Shown: positions 37,286 through 45,855 of the stretch, piece after piece
Layout: each line of letters begins with the position of its first letter
How positions within the stretch are numbered: position 1 is the stretch's first letter
Assembly (NCBI GenBank): GCA_001769125.1
Contig: MEOG01000140.1
Coordinates: 4,420-68,419, forward strand
Direction of reading: 5' to 3'
Origin: Bacteroidetes bacterium GWF2_35_48
GTDB lineage: Bacteria; Bacteroidota; Bacteroidia; Bacteroidales; GWF2-35-48
Length of the DNA: 64,000 nucleotides
The notes under the pieces: model-generated
The model's database searches: none
The model's input: only the letters and a program-made list of their open reading frames with translations
Told to the model about the DNA's origin: nothing
Program-made: the position numbers and the translations under genes

Positions 37286-39667
37286 TTAATATTCAACTAA
37301 TATAGTATTTTCATCGCCTGTAAATTCAGGGGTTTGAATACCGCTGATTTTTTTGGAATGTTCCATTACTTTTTCTTTTACATATTTTTTAAGCTCGCCC
37401 AAAGTGATTTTTTTATCGTTATTTTCATCAGCTTTGCCTTGCAGTCCGGCACAGAAATAGTAAGTAAATAAACCTGTTTCCGATGGATCGAAGCCTAGCG
37501 AAGTTTCTTCGCCGGTAGAGGAGCTTATCATTGTAAAAGCAGGATTATTTATCCAAGGGTTTTTAGGTTTTATTTTAACCCCTTTTTGCGCAACAAGGTT
37601 TTCTTCTTTCATTTTTTCACTCTTGCGAGAACTTCCGCTAAAACAGGCATCGAGTATTACGGTTACACTTTTTGCCCCTAGTTTTATAAGATTATCGTAC
37701 AATTTTGTGGTGTTGTAACCAAAGGCTTCCAAATCTTCTTTAACACCGTCATAAGGGAACAGATAAGTGTTTTCGCCCGATTTATCGGGTATTCCATGTC
37801 CTGAATAAAATACAAACACATCAGTTTCGCCTTTTACAACTGCCTTTTGAAGTTCTCCATAATCAGGATTAAATACCTTATTGAATCTGCTCATGTTAAC
37901 TTCGTTGTTTGTAAAGATTATAACCTGTTCTATACCGAGTATTTTTTCAAAATATTCTTTCATAATTGTTGCATCATTGTCGGCATAAGGCGCAGGGGCA
38001 ATGTTTTCATATTTGCTAACGCCAAAAACCACGCCCACAGAATTTTTTCGCTTGGTTTGTGAAGGGATAACAGATTTTATATTCATTACATTACCTGTAT
38101 TTGCAGTAAATTTTTTGGATGAATATTCAAACCTTGCTATATTTTTCGTGAGCGATTCAACATCTTTATTCAGGGTTACAATGTTTGTTTTTGGTGGCTT
38201 CTGATTTAATTTAACAGGTAGTTGAAATGCTGTTAAATTTCCTTTGCCTGATTCTTCTTTCAGATTGAGAAAAACAGGCAGATTTTCTTTGGTTGTAACA
38301 CGTTTATTGGGGCTAAGTGTTATATAAATTTCTTTTGTCTCGCCTGGTTTTAAAGAACCTAAAGCACCTGAATTATCGCGAAGGAATATATTATTATCTG
38401 TACTTTTTACATCAAATGTTGTTATATTGGAAACACTCTGCCCAATGTTCTGCACCACAATTTTTGCTTTTACCGATTCGCCGGCTTGTAATTGTCCATC
38501 TTCAGTTATAGCCATAGTTCCTTCTCCTGCATCAAGAATTTCGAGACCTGAAAAAGCTAATTTCGGATATTGATATTCATAAGTTTGCAACACAAGAAAT
38601 GCAGGGTCCATATCATAGCCGTACTTTTCTGTAACATTAATCTGCATTTTATGTTCTGCTGATTTTAAGTCTATATCTGTTGTGATAGGAATGTTAATTT
38701 TTTTCGACTCATTAGGTTTTAGTATTGAAATATTTTGAATTTTTCCAATTTTAAAACTTTGATAACTTTTATAGCTTTTATCATCTGTAATATTAACATT
38801 AAGATCATAAGCATTTCCTTTCCCCTGATTCGTAATTGTAATGGTCATTTCAGCTTTTTCATTGGCTTCGAGAATCCCGTTACCATTCGCATCTGCAAAA
38901 GAAAGTTCTGCAAACAAATTGGGTGGTAAGCCTCTTGTTGAAATAAATTTGGGTTCCGATTTTGCTTCTAGCCTGCTTTTGGTATCGGGTTCAAACAAAA
39001 ATTCACCGGGTTTCAGATTTTTAACTTTTTTAGAAGTACGGTTCAATAAAAAATAATCCAATGCCCATACAGCAGCACTTATGCCGAGAGATGAAAGTGA
39101 AAGCGTATTATACATTTTAGCATTGCTCAACAATGCTGCTTCATTTGCCGCATTTGCTGTTGCGTAACTTGACAAAGCATTTGCCGCCATACCATTGAAA
39201 ACAAAGATACCAGCAATACCTGCATAACCTATCGCACCAAGATACAATTTGTTTTTACCGCCTGCCTGTCTGTGTCCTGCACCTGGGTATAATGTGGAAA
39301 ACAACCAGGCTTTCTGCATATTGCGTTCTGTTAACTTTGAGGCAAATAATTTAATGAAAATTTTCTCATCAAGGAATATACTATCATTAACAACATTCCA
39401 TACTATTTTTTTTTCGGGCATGGGAGTTACATCCCTTGTATCGCCTAAAAGTGTTTTTGCCTTAATAATTTTTCCGCTTTCTGTGAATGCTTCAATCCAT
39501 ACAATATATTTATCTGCCGGATTACAGTTTTCAAAACCATAATTTACCTCAATACGGTCGTTATTAAATTGAAAGTCTTTTACTATCACTCTTGGAGTAG
39601 TAACCTGTGCATAAGTATTTATAATACTCAGGACTAACAGTACAAAAGCAAAGTAATATTTTTTCAT
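37286..39667 (-). CDS. Exported caspase-like protein with CARDB-like repeats
   Basis: A 793-residue protein with a signal peptide (MKKYYFAFVLLVLSII..., cleavage after NTYAQ), an N-terminal beta domain, a short membrane-like Ala/Gly helix pair (about 135-205), and two CARDB/BACON-like Ig domains (about 255-470) with ITNQGKGNAYDL and VQNIGQSVSNI phrases. A C-terminal caspase domain carries His in FYSGHGIPD near 622 and Cys in ILDACFSGSS near 674. It ends with a regulatory-looking EF-like loop (DENNDKKITLGELKKY). It differs from the WD40 caspase at 12.5 kb in its accessory domains, so the window holds two exported caspase architectures. A consensus promoter lies upstream; the toxin-antitoxin operon follows 40 bp downstream. 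Confidence 0.92.
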   Translation of the reverse strand: MKKYYFAFVLLVLSIINTYAQVTTPRVIVKDFQFNNDRIEVNYGFENCNPADKYIVWIEAFTESGKIIKAKTLLGDTRDVTPMPEKKIVWNVVNDSIFLDEKIFIKLFASKLTERNMQKAWLFSTLYPGAGHRQAGGKNKLYLGAIGYAGIAGIFVFNGMAANALSSYATANAANEAALLSNAKMYNTLSLSSLGISAAVWALDYFLLNRTSKKVKNLKPGEFLFEPDTKSRLEAKSEPKFISTRGLPPNLFAELSFADANGNGILEANEKAEMTITITNQGKGNAYDLNVNITDDKSYKSYQSFKIGKIQNISILKPNESKKINIPITTDIDLKSAEHKMQINVTEKYGYDMDPAFLVLQTYEYQYPKLAFSGLEILDAGEGTMAITEDGQLQAGESVKAKIVVQNIGQSVSNITTFDVKSTDNNIFLRDNSGALGSLKPGETKEIYITLSPNKRVTTKENLPVFLNLKEESGKGNLTAFQLPVKLNQKPPKTNIVTLNKDVESLTKNIARFEYSSKKFTANTGNVMNIKSVIPSQTKRKNSVGVVFGVSKYENIAPAPYADNDATIMKEYFEKILGIEQVIIFTNNEVNMSRFNKVFNPDYGELQKAVVKGETDVFVFYSGHGIPDKSGENTYLFPYDGVKEDLEAFGYNTTKLYDNLIKLGAKSVTVILDACFSGSSRKSEKMKEENLVAQKGVKIKPKNPWINNPAFTMISSSTGEETSLGFDPSETGLFTYYFCAGLQGKADENNDKKITLGELKKYVKEKVMEHSKKISGIQTPEFTGDENTILVEY

Positions 39668-39700
39668 AATTCGTATTTTTTTAAATCAAAATTATAGTTT

Positions 39701-39731
39701 CAAAAATAGGAATTTTTTATTTATCAACAAA
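39701..39731 (-). promoter_or_regulatory. Consensus promoter of the second caspase gene
   Basis: On the minus strand, TTTG (39731-39728), 19 bp, TATTTTTG (39708-39701), 34 bp before the ATG at 39667. Confidence 0.7.
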
Positions 39732-39958
39732 ATCATTCTGCGGGGAGCAAACGGCACCTCTTTGTTTTGGCGGAATCACTGGCGTAAAAGAGAAGCTCCG
39801 CCAAAACAATTCCGCAAGCGGAACAAGTTGTGGCGCTTGTGTGTAAGCTTTGTACGTTCTTTTGCAGCGGTGGCAGAAAAAGCAAAATTTCTTGTAAGAA
39901 TTTATCTGTCATCATTTTTGTCGTTATGTTATCAAGGTTCGGATTTTTTGGAGGTATG
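39732..39958. other. Gene-free stretch with inverted repeats
   Basis: Contains TTTTGGCGGA...TCCGCCAAAA (about 39766-39803) and TTCCGCAAGCGGAA (39807-39820) but no credible gene. Confidence 0.5.
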
Positions 39959-40003
39959 AATGCTAACCTGCAACCCTGTCTGCCGACAGGCAGGCTGCAA
40001 CAA
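39959..40003 (-). repeat. 45-bp palindromic repeat, copy 2 (inverted)
   Basis: Identical over 45 bp to 33491-33535 in the opposite orientation. The two copies bracket the RAYT, DUF1566, toxin-antitoxin and caspase genes. Confidence 0.85.
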
Positions 40004-40092
40004 AGTAATTTTAAAATATCAAAAAATATCAAAAAATATATATACAAAATCAAAAATTTTCCTTAATTTGCAAAAAATTTAAAATTTCAGTT

Positions 40093-40965
40093 ATGAAAAG
40101 AATTATTACTTTAAGTTTATTTGTATTTATATATTTTGGCGCATTCTCACAGGGAACAGTGCCAAACGCTGGTTTTGAAACATGGACAGATACTGTTACA
40201 TGTACAAGTTGGAGCTCCATTAGTGTTGCTCCTATTCCTCCTTTTTTCCCCGGGTTTTATGGAATGACACGTTCTGCTGATGCTCATACCGGTGTGTATT
40301 CAGCAAAACTTCAAACAAAAACAATCCCGAGTGTCAGCACTTTACCAGGAGTTACAACTCTCGGTGCTGTTGATCTTTTAACTCAAACTGTTTCAGGAGG
40401 AATTCCTTTTACGCAAAGACCTCAGACATTAAGTTTTTGGTATAAATACCAACCTTCTGGAACTGATTCAATGATGGTTGTTATTTTACTGACCAAAAGA
40501 AATACATCAACGAATCTTACAGACACTGTTGCTATTGGTTATTTTACAACAGGAACAGCAGCTTCGAGTTACACGCAACAAAATATTACACTTGAATATG
40601 TTATGGGAGCTAATCCTGACACTATGAATATTCTTGCATTAGCCTCTTCCGGTGTGATGACAGATGGCTCAACATTGTATATAGATGATTTTACATTATC
40701 CGGAACAGTAGTTGGAATGTCAAATGAAACAATGAAAGCTAGGATTGAAATACTTCCTAACCCATCAAATGGTCTGTTTGAAATTATAAATACAAATAGT
40801 ACTGAAGCGACATTCAGAATTTGCAATGCTATCGGTAAAGAAGTTTATAACGGTTCTTTTTCAGGAAGAAAAAATCTGAATCTACAGCATCTACCTAAAG
40901 GAGTTTATTTTGCTGAAATAATCAACGGCAAGCAAAAAACTGTAAGAAAAATTGTTATTCAGTAA
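40093..40965 (+). CDS. T9SS-secreted protein with PCMD-like domain
   Basis: A 290-residue protein with a signal peptide (MKRIITLSLFVFIYFGAFSQ). Residues ~22-205 form a beta-sandwich with PNAGFETWTD at the start and a WYKYQPSGTDSM strand, the pattern of the Bacteroidota putative carbohydrate-binding PCMD domain. A C-terminal ~75-residue type A sorting domain follows (ILPNPSNGLFEI, then LPKGVYFAEIINGKQKTVRKIVIQ), marking it for type IX secretion and probable anchoring to surface polysaccharide. The gene stands alone and ends in a shared terminator. Confidence 0.87.
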   Translation: MKRIITLSLFVFIYFGAFSQGTVPNAGFETWTDTVTCTSWSSISVAPIPPFFPGFYGMTRSADAHTGVYSAKLQTKTIPSVSTLPGVTTLGAVDLLTQTVSGGIPFTQRPQTLSFWYKYQPSGTDSMMVVILLTKRNTSTNLTDTVAIGYFTTGTAASSYTQQNITLEYVMGANPDTMNILALASSGVMTDGSTLYIDDFTLSGTVVGMSNETMKARIEILPNPSNGLFEIINTNSTEATFRICNAIGKEVYNGSFSGRKNLNLQHLPKGVYFAEIINGKQKTVRKIVIQ

Positions 40966-40975
40966 TTGATTTTAT

Positions 40976-41014
40976 AATACTAAAAAAGGCGCTGAATGTG
41001 CCTTTTTTAGTATT
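40976..41014. terminator. Bidirectional terminator between the T9SS gene and ftcD
   Basis: A near-perfect stem, AATACTAAAAAAGGC / GCCTTTTTTAGTATT-type arms around a GCTGAATGT loop; flanking A and T tracts allow use from either side. Confidence 0.85.
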
Positions 41015-41025
41015 TGCTCAACCTG

Positions 41026-42714
41026 TTATTTTATTTTGCTGTTAACAACTTCTAAAATTTCTTTTTCCATCGCAATTGCTTTTTCCTCAATAAGCTTTCC
41101 TTTAGCAATAATATCTTCAACAAATTTTTTGTCTTTCAATCCTCCCGTATTAATTTTCACATTCAGATAAGCGCCCATAACTCCTGAACGAATAGCTAAA
41201 GCACCAACTCCTGCATCAGAAACAGAGGCGGGATTTCCTTTTTCTGCCATTGCTTTGCATATATTCATTCCTGCGAGAGAAGTTTCCATAACTTTAAACG
41301 GAATCTGAATAGCATATTTTGTTGCTTCCTCCATGGCTGCGTCACGTGCTGCTTTTTCTGCATCGGTTTTTTTAGGTAATCCCATCGCTTCCATTATATT
41401 ATTGAAAGATCGTGTGTCTTCATCAACAAGGAAAAGTAATTCGTCTTTTAATTTCTGCCCTTTTTCTGCCCAATCTGAAAACTCTTCCCATCGTTCGTCC
41501 CAACCTGCTTTGTGCGAAGATAAATTTGCCACCATTGTTCCCAATGCAACGCCACATACACTCATATATGCAGAAATAGAGCCACCACCGGGCGCGGGAG
41601 ATTCGGAAGCAGTTTCATTTGCAAAACCGGTACAAGTCATGTCCATAAGTTTTTTTCCGCCTTTTTCTGCTATCATATATTCAATGATTTTTTCTTCGGG
41701 AACAAAAGGCTTCAAATCATCGAGCCCCATTGATTTTACAGCAATTTTAATTATTTCTGCTTCGTCAATACCAACAGAACGATTCTGTTTTTTCAGAAAA
41801 TATTTTCCGGCATCAACAAAAGTACTCAGAGGAGCAAGACCAACAATTTCAGTTCCTGAAACACGCAAACCTCTTTCCTGTGCTTTTTTACATACCTCGT
41901 CAAATGCAACATGAAGAGGAGTAACGCTTATATTCGTAATATTCATTGAAACCTGCGCGATGCCGTATTCATCAATGAACCAACCAATGGCTTTTGTCGC
42001 TTTCAAAGTACCCGGAATCATTACAGGATTTCCTTTTTCATCAACAACAGGTTTGCCGGTAATCTGACTCCCTTCGCGTTTTGGACGACCCTGTTCGCGA
42101 ACATCAAATGCCAGCGCATTAGCCCTTCGGGTAGAAGTTGTGTTCAGGTTAAAATTTACAGCAATCAGAAAATCTCTTGCTCCAACTGCTGTTGCTCCTG
42201 CTTTTTCATTAAAACTTGCAGGTCCGAAATCCGGTTTCCATTCGGGTTTGGTAATTTTATCTTTCAGTCCTTCGTATTCACCACTTCTGCAATATGCCAG
42301 ATTTCGCCGTTTTCCGTCAAATGCTGCGCTTTCATAACAATATACAGGAATATTTAATTCTTTACCAATACGTTCTCCAAGTTTACGAGCATATACAACA
42401 ACTTCTTCCATTGTAATATTTGCAACAGGTACAAGAGGGCATACATCGGTAGCACCAAAGCGCGGATGTTCGCCTTTATGATTTTTCATATCAATCAGCT
42501 CCGATGCTTTTTTTACTGCGCGAAAAGCTGCTTCTATCACTTCTTCCGGAGACCCAACAAACGTAACAACAGTACGATTTGTCGCTTTACCGGGATCAAC
42601 GTCTAGAAGTTTAACTCCTTCTACTGTTTCAATCTGATCTGTAATTTGTTTGATAATATTCATATCCCTGCCTTCACTGAAATTGGGGACACATTCAATA
42701 AGTTGTTTTTTCAT
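41026..42714 (-). CDS. ftcD: Glutamate formimidoyltransferase / formimidoyl-THF cyclodeaminase
   Basis: A bifunctional folate enzyme of histidine degradation: it moves the formimino group from formiminoglutamate to tetrahydrofolate and then releases ammonia. The first ~330 residues are the formiminotransferase (IECVPNFSEGRD at 6-17, NHKGEHPRFGATDVCPLVP near 78-96, catalytic His in KGEHPR). The last ~200 residues are the helical cyclodeaminase domain (ETASESPAPGGGSISAYMS near 370-388). 562 residues matches the vertebrate-like fused form also usual in Bacteroidota. Other hut genes are not in the window. It has a consensus promoter. Confidence 0.96.
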   Translation of the reverse strand: MKKQLIECVPNFSEGRDMNIIKQITDQIETVEGVKLLDVDPGKATNRTVVTFVGSPEEVIEAAFRAVKKASELIDMKNHKGEHPRFGATDVCPLVPVANITMEEVVVYARKLGERIGKELNIPVYCYESAAFDGKRRNLAYCRSGEYEGLKDKITKPEWKPDFGPASFNEKAGATAVGARDFLIAVNFNLNTTSTRRANALAFDVREQGRPKREGSQITGKPVVDEKGNPVMIPGTLKATKAIGWFIDEYGIAQVSMNITNISVTPLHVAFDEVCKKAQERGLRVSGTEIVGLAPLSTFVDAGKYFLKKQNRSVGIDEAEIIKIAVKSMGLDDLKPFVPEEKIIEYMIAEKGGKKLMDMTCTGFANETASESPAPGGGSISAYMSVCGVALGTMVANLSSHKAGWDERWEEFSDWAEKGQKLKDELLFLVDEDTRSFNNIMEAMGLPKKTDAEKAARDAAMEEATKYAIQIPFKVMETSLAGMNICKAMAEKGNPASVSDAGVGALAIRSGVMGAYLNVKINTGGLKDKKFVEDIIAKGKLIEEKAIAMEKEILEVVNSKIK

Positions 42715-42744
42715 GGATGCAAAGTTTATTTATTATAATGTATG

Positions 42745-42775
42745 CAAACCTAAATGATTTTTTAGAATCGGCAAA
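42745..42775 (-). promoter_or_regulatory. Consensus promoter of ftcD
   Basis: On the minus strand, TTTG (42775-42772), 19 bp, TAGGTTTG (42752-42745), 31 bp before the ATG at 42714. Confidence 0.75.
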
Positions 42776-42787
42776 ACAAAAATACAT

Positions 42788-42913
42788 AGTGTTTGCAAGA
42801 AAACGCCAACTACTGCGTTACTCTTGTCATGAAAACAGTCATTTACAAAAGTAAACTCCTTGGTTTTCATGACTTCGAAAGCCTTGTATTTGACGTTTTC
42901 TTTTATCAAACAC
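42788..42913 (-). repeat. Structured repeat family, copy C (inverted)
   Basis: A 126-bp copy, inverted relative to A, B and D: outer arms GTGTTTG...CAAACAC, an inner stem GTCATGAAAAC/GTTTTCATGAC and an apical TTTAC/GTAAA hairpin; conserved GCTTTCGAAG and GAGTAACGCAG blocks. An extra GCTGACACT, the outer arm seen in copy D, follows at 42924-42932. Confidence 0.8.
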
Positions 42914-42963
42914 AGAGTTTTTTGCTGACACTACATAGTTAAACACAAGAAATTATTATGATG

Positions 42964-43100
42964 TTGTTACGAGTTGCAGGTTACGAGTTGCAGGTTGCAA
43001 GTTACAGGTTTATTGCTTATGGGTATTGAGCTGAATCGCCACTGCTTTGAAATTATCTGCGAAACATAACAACCCAGCAACCTGCAACCTGCAACTTCTT
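42964..43100. repeat. GTTGCAGGTTACGA-type word repeats
   Basis: Direct repeats of GAGTTGCAGGTT words, then their inverse (AACCTGCAACCTGCAAC) about 80 bp later. No gene. Comparable in style to 27450-27597 and 59060-59127. Confidence 0.6.
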
Positions 43101-43178
43101 GATTAAGTTACTATTATTATCTAATAGCTCTGTTTTTCAATAAATTAACTAAATGTGTGTTTTTCAGCATTTTTTTTA

Positions 43179-43209
43179 TTTGATATATGCGTTTAATGTT
43201 TTACTTTTG
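43179..43209 (+). promoter_or_regulatory. Consensus promoter of the membrane pyrophosphatase gene
   Basis: TTTG (43179-43182), 19 bp, TACTTTTG (43202-43209), 33 bp before the ATG at 43243; both elements are perfect. Confidence 0.8.
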
Positions 43210-43242
43210 CGGCTGTTTAATCAAAATTAAAAATTAAATCCA

Positions 43243-45762
43243 ATGAAAAAACATGTATTATTAAGCATCGCTTTGGTCTTGTTAGGGCCGGTAATTGCTT
43301 TTGCAAGTGAAGCTGATTTAAAAATTCCTGAAGCAATAAAAAGCCAACACATTTTGTATTGGGGCTTTGTAGTAACAATATTAGGTTTATTGTTCGGCTT
43401 ATACCAATATATGAGAGTAAAAAAATTACCTGCACATAAATCAATGCTCGACATTGCTGATGTTATTTACAAAACTTGCAGTGCATACTTAAAACAACAG
43501 GGTAAATTTTTAGCAATTCTTTTCTTATTTATTGGTGCTGCTGTAGCCGGATATTTTGGATTTTTATCTCCTATAGGTGAAACAGCAGGAGCAAGATTTG
43601 GAAGTGTTGCATTAATTATTACATGGACTGTTATCGGAATTCTTGGTTCTTATACTGTAGCAGCCTTTGGCATTAGAATGAATACTCTTGCAAATGCTCG
43701 TATGGCTTTTGCATCCTTAAGAAGAGACCCATTAAAACTTCTTACCATTCCTTTAAATGCAGGTATGAGTATTGGTGTAGTGTTAATATGTGTTGAGTTA
43801 ATATTAATGCTTGTTATTTTATTGTTTATGCCAAGTCATTTAGCAGGCGCTTGTTTTATCGGTTTTGCTATCGGAGAATCACTTGGAGCTTCTGCTCTGC
43901 GTATTGCCGGAGGTATTTTTACAAAAATTGCTGACATTGGCTCAGACTTAATGAAAGTGGTTTTCAAAATTGGTGAAGACGATCCACGTAACCCTGGTGT
44001 TATTGCTGACTGTACCGGTGACAATGCAGGTGACTCAGTTGGTCCAACTGCAGACGGGTTTGAAACTTATGGTGTAACAGGTGTTGCATTAATTTCATTC
44101 ATATTATTAGCTGTAGGTGGTGTTGCTTTAGGAATGACTGACGCAATAACTGATAGTTTAAAAGTTGATTTGTTAGTTTGGATATTTGTAATGCGTATAT
44201 TAATGATTGCAACATCCATTGTTGCTTTCTGGATTAATGGATTTATCAGTAAAGCAAAATATGGTGGCAAAGATGATCTTGATTTTGAAGCTCCTCTTAC
44301 CAACCTGGTTTGGATTACATCTATACTTTCAATCGCTGTTACATTTATAGCCAGTTATATTATGATCCCTGTTTTAAACGGGAACACTGATATGTGGTGG
44401 ATTCTGTCAATCATCATCAGTTGTGGTACAATCGGAGGAGCTTTAATTCCTGAATTTACAAAAATATTCACTTCTCCAAAATCATCCCATGTACAAGAAG
44501 TTGTTGCCGCTGGTCGCGAAGGTGGGGCATCATTAGTAATACTTTCTGGTTTAGTCGCTGGTAATTTTAGTGCTATATGGACTGGTCTTGTATTCTTTGT
44601 ATTAATGTTTCTTGCATATTTCACGAGTACATTTGGATTAGATACGATAATGATATATCCATCCATTTTCGCTTTTGGTTTAGTTGCATTTGGTTTATTA
44701 GGAATGGGGCCTGTAACAATTGCGGTTGACAGCTATGGACCTGTTACAGACAATGCGCAATCAGTTTATGAACTTTCTTTAATTGAAGATGATAAAGAAA
44801 CTGCTTCTGCTGAAATAGAAAAAGAATTTGGGTTTAAACCAGATTGGGAAAAATCAAAACATTATTTGGAAGCAAATGATGGTGCCGGAAATACATTTAA
44901 AGCAACAGCTAAACCTGTATTAATTGGGACGGCTGTTGTTGGTGCAACAACAATGATTTTCTCACTAATTTTAATGATTGGTAAATCAACCGGAATTAGT
45001 CCTGAACTTATTCTTAATTTATTAAATCCTTACACAATTTTAGGGTTTATCCTTGGTGGTGCGGTTATTTATTGGTTTACAGGAGCATCTATGCAAGCAG
45101 TTACTACGGGTGCTTACAGAGCTGTTGAATACATTAAAAAACACATAAATTTAGATCCAAATGCTCCTAAAAAAGCAGATATTAAATCTTCAATTGAAGT
45201 TGTTAAAATTTGCACACAATATGCTCAAAAAGGGATGTTCAATATTTTTGTTGGTATTTTCTTTTTTGCTTTAGCTTTTGCTTGTTTTGCTGCACCAAAA
45301 GGATTAACACCCCAATTAGTTGACAGTCTAAAAACATTACAAGGAGAAGAACTTAATCAAGCTACTGCCTTGGTAGTAAAATATGCACAACCAATTTCTT
45401 TATTTATTGGCTATTTGCTTTCTATTGCTGTATTTGGTTTATACCAGGCTATTTTCATGGCCAATGCTGGTGGATGCTGGGATAATGCAAAGAAAGTTAT
45501 TGAAGTTGATTTAAAAGAAAAAGGAACACCATTACATGATGCTTCTGTTGTTGGAGATACTGTTGGCGATCCTTTTAAAGACACTTCATCTGTTGCCCTT
45601 AATCCTATTATTAAGTTTACAACCTTATTTGGATTACTAGCCATGGAAATTGCAATTTCACCAAATTTCAGAGATGTAGCGTTTTATTTTGGTCTTGTAT
45701 TTATGGTTATTTCTTTGATTTTTGTATGGCGTTCATTCTATAAAATGAGAATAGAAAAATAA
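43243..45762 (+). CDS. hppA: Membrane-bound ion-pumping pyrophosphatase
   Basis: Hydrolyses PPi while pumping H+ and/or Na+ across the inner membrane. The 839 residues include ~16 hydrophobic helices and the invariant PPi/Mg site, DDPRNPGVIADCTGDNAGDS near 245-264, with the second acidic cluster in GDTVGDPFKDTSS near 770. The N-terminus begins with a signal-like helix, as in long bacterial forms. The diagnostic GNTxxA segment reads GNTFKATAKP: Lys occupies the position that is Ala in K+-dependent enzymes, yet the following Thr/Ala pattern is not the usual K+-independent one, and the loop before it is longer than normal. Ion specificity and K+ dependence therefore cannot be assigned. PPi from PPDK or biosynthesis is its fuel. 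Confidence 0.95.
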   Translation: MKKHVLLSIALVLLGPVIAFASEADLKIPEAIKSQHILYWGFVVTILGLLFGLYQYMRVKKLPAHKSMLDIADVIYKTCSAYLKQQGKFLAILFLFIGAAVAGYFGFLSPIGETAGARFGSVALIITWTVIGILGSYTVAAFGIRMNTLANARMAFASLRRDPLKLLTIPLNAGMSIGVVLICVELILMLVILLFMPSHLAGACFIGFAIGESLGASALRIAGGIFTKIADIGSDLMKVVFKIGEDDPRNPGVIADCTGDNAGDSVGPTADGFETYGVTGVALISFILLAVGGVALGMTDAITDSLKVDLLVWIFVMRILMIATSIVAFWINGFISKAKYGGKDDLDFEAPLTNLVWITSILSIAVTFIASYIMIPVLNGNTDMWWILSIIISCGTIGGALIPEFTKIFTSPKSSHVQEVVAAGREGGASLVILSGLVAGNFSAIWTGLVFFVLMFLAYFTSTFGLDTIMIYPSIFAFGLVAFGLLGMGPVTIAVDSYGPVTDNAQSVYELSLIEDDKETASAEIEKEFGFKPDWEKSKHYLEANDGAGNTFKATAKPVLIGTAVVGATTMIFSLILMIGKSTGISPELILNLLNPYTILGFILGGAVIYWFTGASMQAVTTGAYRAVEYIKKHINLDPNAPKKADIKSSIEVVKICTQYAQKGMFNIFVGIFFFALAFACFAAPKGLTPQLVDSLKTLQGEELNQATALVVKYAQPISLFIGYLLSIAVFGLYQAIFMANAGGCWDNAKKVIEVDLKEKGTPLHDASVVGDTVGDPFKDTSSVALNPIIKFTTLFGLLAMEIAISPNFRDVAFYFGLVFMVISLIFVWRSFYKMRIEK

Positions 45763-45770
45763 ATTTATAA

Positions 45771-45807
45771 ACTAAAATGCCCTCGGTTTTTCCGGGGGTT
45801 TTTTAGT
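45771..45807 (+). terminator. Terminator of hppA
   Basis: An ACTAAAA-TGCCCTCGG / CCGGGGG-TTTTTTAGT hairpin directly after the stop codon, closing in a T tract. Confidence 0.85.
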
Positions 45808-45855
45808 TTATATTCGATTTAATAACTTCATTTTTTTAAGTTGTAAGTTGAAAGC

